NCBI GenBank assembly: GCA_031262845.1
Contig: JAISGZ010000082.1
Location: forward strand, 1-18,879
Direction of reading: 5' to 3'
DNA length: 18,879 bases
DNA from: Propionibacteriaceae bacterium
GTDB taxonomy: Bacteria; Actinomycetota; Actinomycetes; Propionibacteriales; Propionibacteriaceae
Positions 17,207-18,879 of the stretch are shown piece by piece; positions within the stretch are counted from its first letter, which is position 1, and each line of letters begins with the position of its first letter. The notes beneath the pieces were generated by a model. That model searched no databases and was not told the origin of the DNA. It saw only the letters and a program-made list of their open reading frames with translations. A program made the translations under genes and the position numbers.

Positions 17207-17267
17207 GGTGCAAAATCGTCGTGACTTGAGGAAAGGTCAGGTCTGATCGATCTCAGCCAAAGCATTT

Positions 17268-17408
17268 TCACAAGCGGATATCGCAGTAACGCCCAGTCTC
17301 CGATTGAGCACGCACCAGCTCATCCCCCAACTTCAAGGCCGCTTCAGGGTCCATCGTCTTCATACCCAGTAATGGCAGACCAGACCATAAATCCAGTGCT
17401 GGACAAAA
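17268..17408 (-). pseudogene. Orphan coding fragment of unknown origin
   Basis: A 46-codon open stretch without a start at its 5' end (a TAA precedes it) reads FCPALDLWSGLPLLG, then MKTMDPEAALKLGD, and ends RYCDIRL before TGA. The composition is protein-like and GC-rich, unlike the AT-rich gene next to it, and the helix-like ELVRAQSE pattern resembles real coding DNA. The first internal ATG (17363) has no ribosome site. I do not recognise the family. It is best read as the 3' remnant of a gene cut off when the AT-rich cassette was inserted or rearranged, but chance is not excluded. Confidence 0.35.
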
Positions 17409-17426
17409 TTAATCGAATGAATTATA

Positions 17427-17780
17427 TCATTCAATATAATCTTCAAACTCCCATTTGCCGAGACGACCAAGCAATAGTGCAAGTTCCTCCCAGGTGGGAG
17501 CTTCCCAGTGATCAATCACATCTCTGATATAACTCTCGATGCTCGGCCAATGGAAATTTTGAACAATGAGGGTATGTCGAGTATCAAAAACAGGTTGCGT
17601 TCGGAGCAATTTCTCTACCCAGGCTAGAGAGCAGATCTCTAAATCAAATGACTCCTCGCCGTCTACACCCAAGGAAGACACCATGATCTGCAACAGAATT
17701 CGATAATCTGTTGCCTCGGGAATCCAGCTCTCAAGATTCTCAACATCAGGACTGTAGAAGTATTTAATTTCTGCTTTCAT
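17427..17780 (-). CDS. Immunity protein, Imm8 family
   Basis: A 117-aa cytoplasmic protein recognised as Imm8-like: opening MKAEIKYFYSPDVENLESWIP, central EESFDLEICSLAWVEKLL, a hydrophobic strand HTLIVQNF, and the characteristic ending TWEELALLLGRLGKWEFEDY. Imm8 proteins are associated with polymorphic toxin systems and are predicted to neutralise a cognate secreted toxin. The length is full for the family. AAGGGA lies a few bases before the ATG at 17780. The gene is AT-rich compared with the ATPase gene. It follows the 265-aa gene by 156 bp in the same direction. No toxin is adjacent in the window, so it may be an orphan immunity gene or belong to a toxin beyond the right edge. Confidence 0.8.
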   Translation of the reverse strand: MKAEIKYFYSPDVENLESWIPEATDYRILLQIMVSSLGVDGEESFDLEICSLAWVEKLLRTQPVFDTRHTLIVQNFHWPSIESYIRDVIDHWEAPTWEELALLLGRLGKWEFEDYIE

Positions 17781-17936
17781 TTATCCCTTAATATCCAGCA
17801 TAAGACTTCATGGCCGGTTTGATTCAATTAAGAATAGATGACTTATGAGAGCACCGCGCAAGTATCCAATCTGCAGGAGTGTTCGTCGGTGTTGTACGGA
17901 TCTAAACCTGCACGACCCAAGCATGATAAATCAAGG

Positions 17937-18734
17937 TTAACTCTTATCTTTCTTAAGAAATAAGTTCCTCAGTCGACGTTTTCTACTGTGAGCGTTACCT
18001 AAATTCGTATCAAGGACCGCTCCGCACTCGACAAATTCCGGACTAGTAGTACATCCTTGAGAGGTTAAATCAAGCACAGAGCCATATGTGGTATTGAATT
18101 TCTGCCTATTGTGCATTATTGTTTCCGAAATTAACTGTCGTGCCGCCGGAAAATCGTCAGACAACGACAAAAAAATTCGCGACTGAGAAGCGGCAAATTC
18201 AGTCAACTCCTTATTGAATTCGTGTCGAAATTCTAACATTTTTTCTAAATATTCGAAAGCGACCTCTTGATTAGTCAAGATACAAAGCATCGCTCGATGC
18301 CAGTTCCCCCAGAGCTTATCAGAAGTAAACGTGTTTGCAAGAATCAACCTGCTTGCGTTATTCCAATCCCTCAATGGCTGGTAGTAGTTTGCCTCTTTTC
18401 GAGCTTGTTCAGCTATAGAATTGACGCTTTGCGTAACCGCTTCAGGATCTCCAATATCCTTAATGGTCACGGGTTTTTTCTTGCCGTCATGCAGCCGTCC
18501 ACCCATGTCGAGACTCGCATAATAGTCAGAACTAACAGGGGTCCACAGAAAATTAACTGCGACTGTCACCGCGAATTCAGACCTTCCAGACAGCGGCATG
18601 AAATCAATTATTGTGACAAACCAGTCGTTGTCGCAATACCAAGTCAATGCAGAGTCATCTGGTTTAAAATCTGAATCAAGAAAAAAATCCACCAAAACAT
18701 CTTTGATTATCGTTTGCAAAGCATTTTTTGCCAT
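17937..18734 (-). CDS. Uncharacterised protein in immunity cassette
   Basis: A 265-aa protein opening MAKNALQTIIKDVLVDFFLD. I do not firmly recognise it. The N-terminal half (KPDDSALTWYCDNDWFVTIIDF and a following strand EFAVTVAVNFLW) faintly recalls DUF4304-type proteins found in toxin-immunity loci. The C-terminal half is helical and ends in a basic tail (SRKRRLRNLFLKKDKS). There is no signal peptide or membrane helix, so it is probably cytoplasmic. I chose ATG 18734 over 18791 because GGAG stands 9 nt upstream of it and the longer version would overlap the preceding gene. It begins 31 bp after that gene's stop, so the two form an operon. GC content is about 40%, suggesting horizontal acquisition. 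Confidence 0.65.
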   Translation of the reverse strand: MAKNALQTIIKDVLVDFFLDSDFKPDDSALTWYCDNDWFVTIIDFMPLSGRSEFAVTVAVNFLWTPVSSDYYASLDMGGRLHDGKKKPVTIKDIGDPEAVTQSVNSIAEQARKEANYYQPLRDWNNASRLILANTFTSDKLWGNWHRAMLCILTNQEVAFEYLEKMLEFRHEFNKELTEFAASQSRIFLSLSDDFPAARQLISETIMHNRQKFNTTYGSVLDLTSQGCTTSPEFVECGAVLDTNLGNAHSRKRRLRNLFLKKDKS

Positions 18735-18765
18735 CGCCTGACTCCAGAAATTAATAGTTGAACGA

Positions 18766-18879
18766 CTACAGCGAAGCCACCAGTGAAACAATCCTCTCTT
18801 GCAATTTACTCACGTTTGCAAGGTTATAAATCTTGTCATCTTGGGGATCCTCAAAAGTCGCCTGAAATCTTTCGACACA
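18766..18879 (-). CDS. C-terminal end of an unrecognised protein (cut by window edge)
   Basis: An open frame enters from the right edge and ends at TAG (18768-18766). The 37 residues begin CVERFQATFEDPQDDK and end LQERIVSLVASL. The composition and the 31-bp spacing to the next gene's ATG, with its own ribosome site, support a real gene end. No family can be assigned from so short a piece. By position it could be another immunity protein or a toxin. Confidence 0.55.
   Translation of the reverse strand, partial: CVERFQATFEDPQDDKIYNLANVSKLQERIVSLVASL

Larger units (their letters stand above)
16981..17426. other. 446-bp gap upstream of the second EssC-like gene
   Basis: It contains the leader of the ATPase gene. 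A candidate -10, CATAAT (complement of 17201-17206), has no good -35, and is part of CCGGATTATG, shared with the surface protein promoter. TCAGATC is repeated (17176-17182 and 17189-17195), with a GATCGATC palindrome nearby (17246-17253). It also contains the short coding-like fragment annotated separately. I see no RNA gene. Confidence 0.5.

Noticed and set aside
17268..17408. WXG100 secretion substrate, because of the WSG in the fragment
   Set aside because: Too short, no start, and the residues around WSG do not follow the WXG100 helix-turn-helix pattern.
17843..17917. Short in-frame stretch GRAGLDPYNTDEHS... ending CAVLS and a stop between the 265-aa gene and the Imm8 gene, more GC-rich than its surroundings
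   Set aside because: Only about 24 codons with no start or ribosome site. It vaguely recalls the end of RHS-type proteins, but there is not enough to call a toxin remnant.
18267..18674. 135-codon plus-strand ORF opposite the 265-aa gene
   Set aside because: No ribosome site. The minus-strand frame has operon spacing and a Shine-Dalgarno, so this is a shadow.

Overview
The window looks like chromosomal DNA of an actinobacterium. The evidence is mostly high-GC coding DNA (roughly 60-65% in lines I counted), GTG starts, a PASTA-less membrane Ser/Thr kinase, FHA domains fused to FtsK/SpoIIIE-type ATPases and an LPxTG-type surface protein. Genus cannot be set from what is visible.

Layout. At the left edge, on the minus strand, are two purine-biosynthesis genes: the start of purB (adenylosuccinate lyase, cut by the edge) and complete purD. 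A 380-bp gap with a long imperfect hairpin separates them from the main locus (about 1.9-17.0 kb). In that locus two giant EssC-like FHA-FtsK ATPases (minus strand, 1512 and 1474 aa) bracket three genes: a 1018-aa LPGTG surface protein (minus), a 685-aa transmembrane Ser/Thr kinase (plus) and a GNAT acetyltransferase (plus). The kinase and the surface protein diverge from a 377-bp AT-rich promoter region with two DnaA-box-like repeats. The GNAT gene and the second ATPase converge and overlap tail to tail by 104 bp.

The right end (about 17.3-18.9 kb) changes to roughly 40-45% GC. It holds minus-strand genes typical of an immunity cassette downstream of polymorphic toxins: an Imm8-family immunity protein, an unrecognised 265-aa protein, the C-terminus of another unrecognised protein entering from the right edge, and a short orphan coding fragment.

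How the genes may work together (inference). The ATPases have the FHA / membrane segment / three-ATPase layout of type VII secretion motors (EssC). The adjacent kinase could phosphorylate itself or substrates that the FHA domains read, making this a phosphothreonine-controlled export locus, with the surface protein as a partner or co-regulated cell-wall protein. Immunity genes beside it fit secretion of antibacterial toxins. No WXG100/LXG substrate, EssB/EsaA, EccB/D/E, mycosin, PP2C phosphatase or sortase gene is visible, so the system is incomplete within this window.
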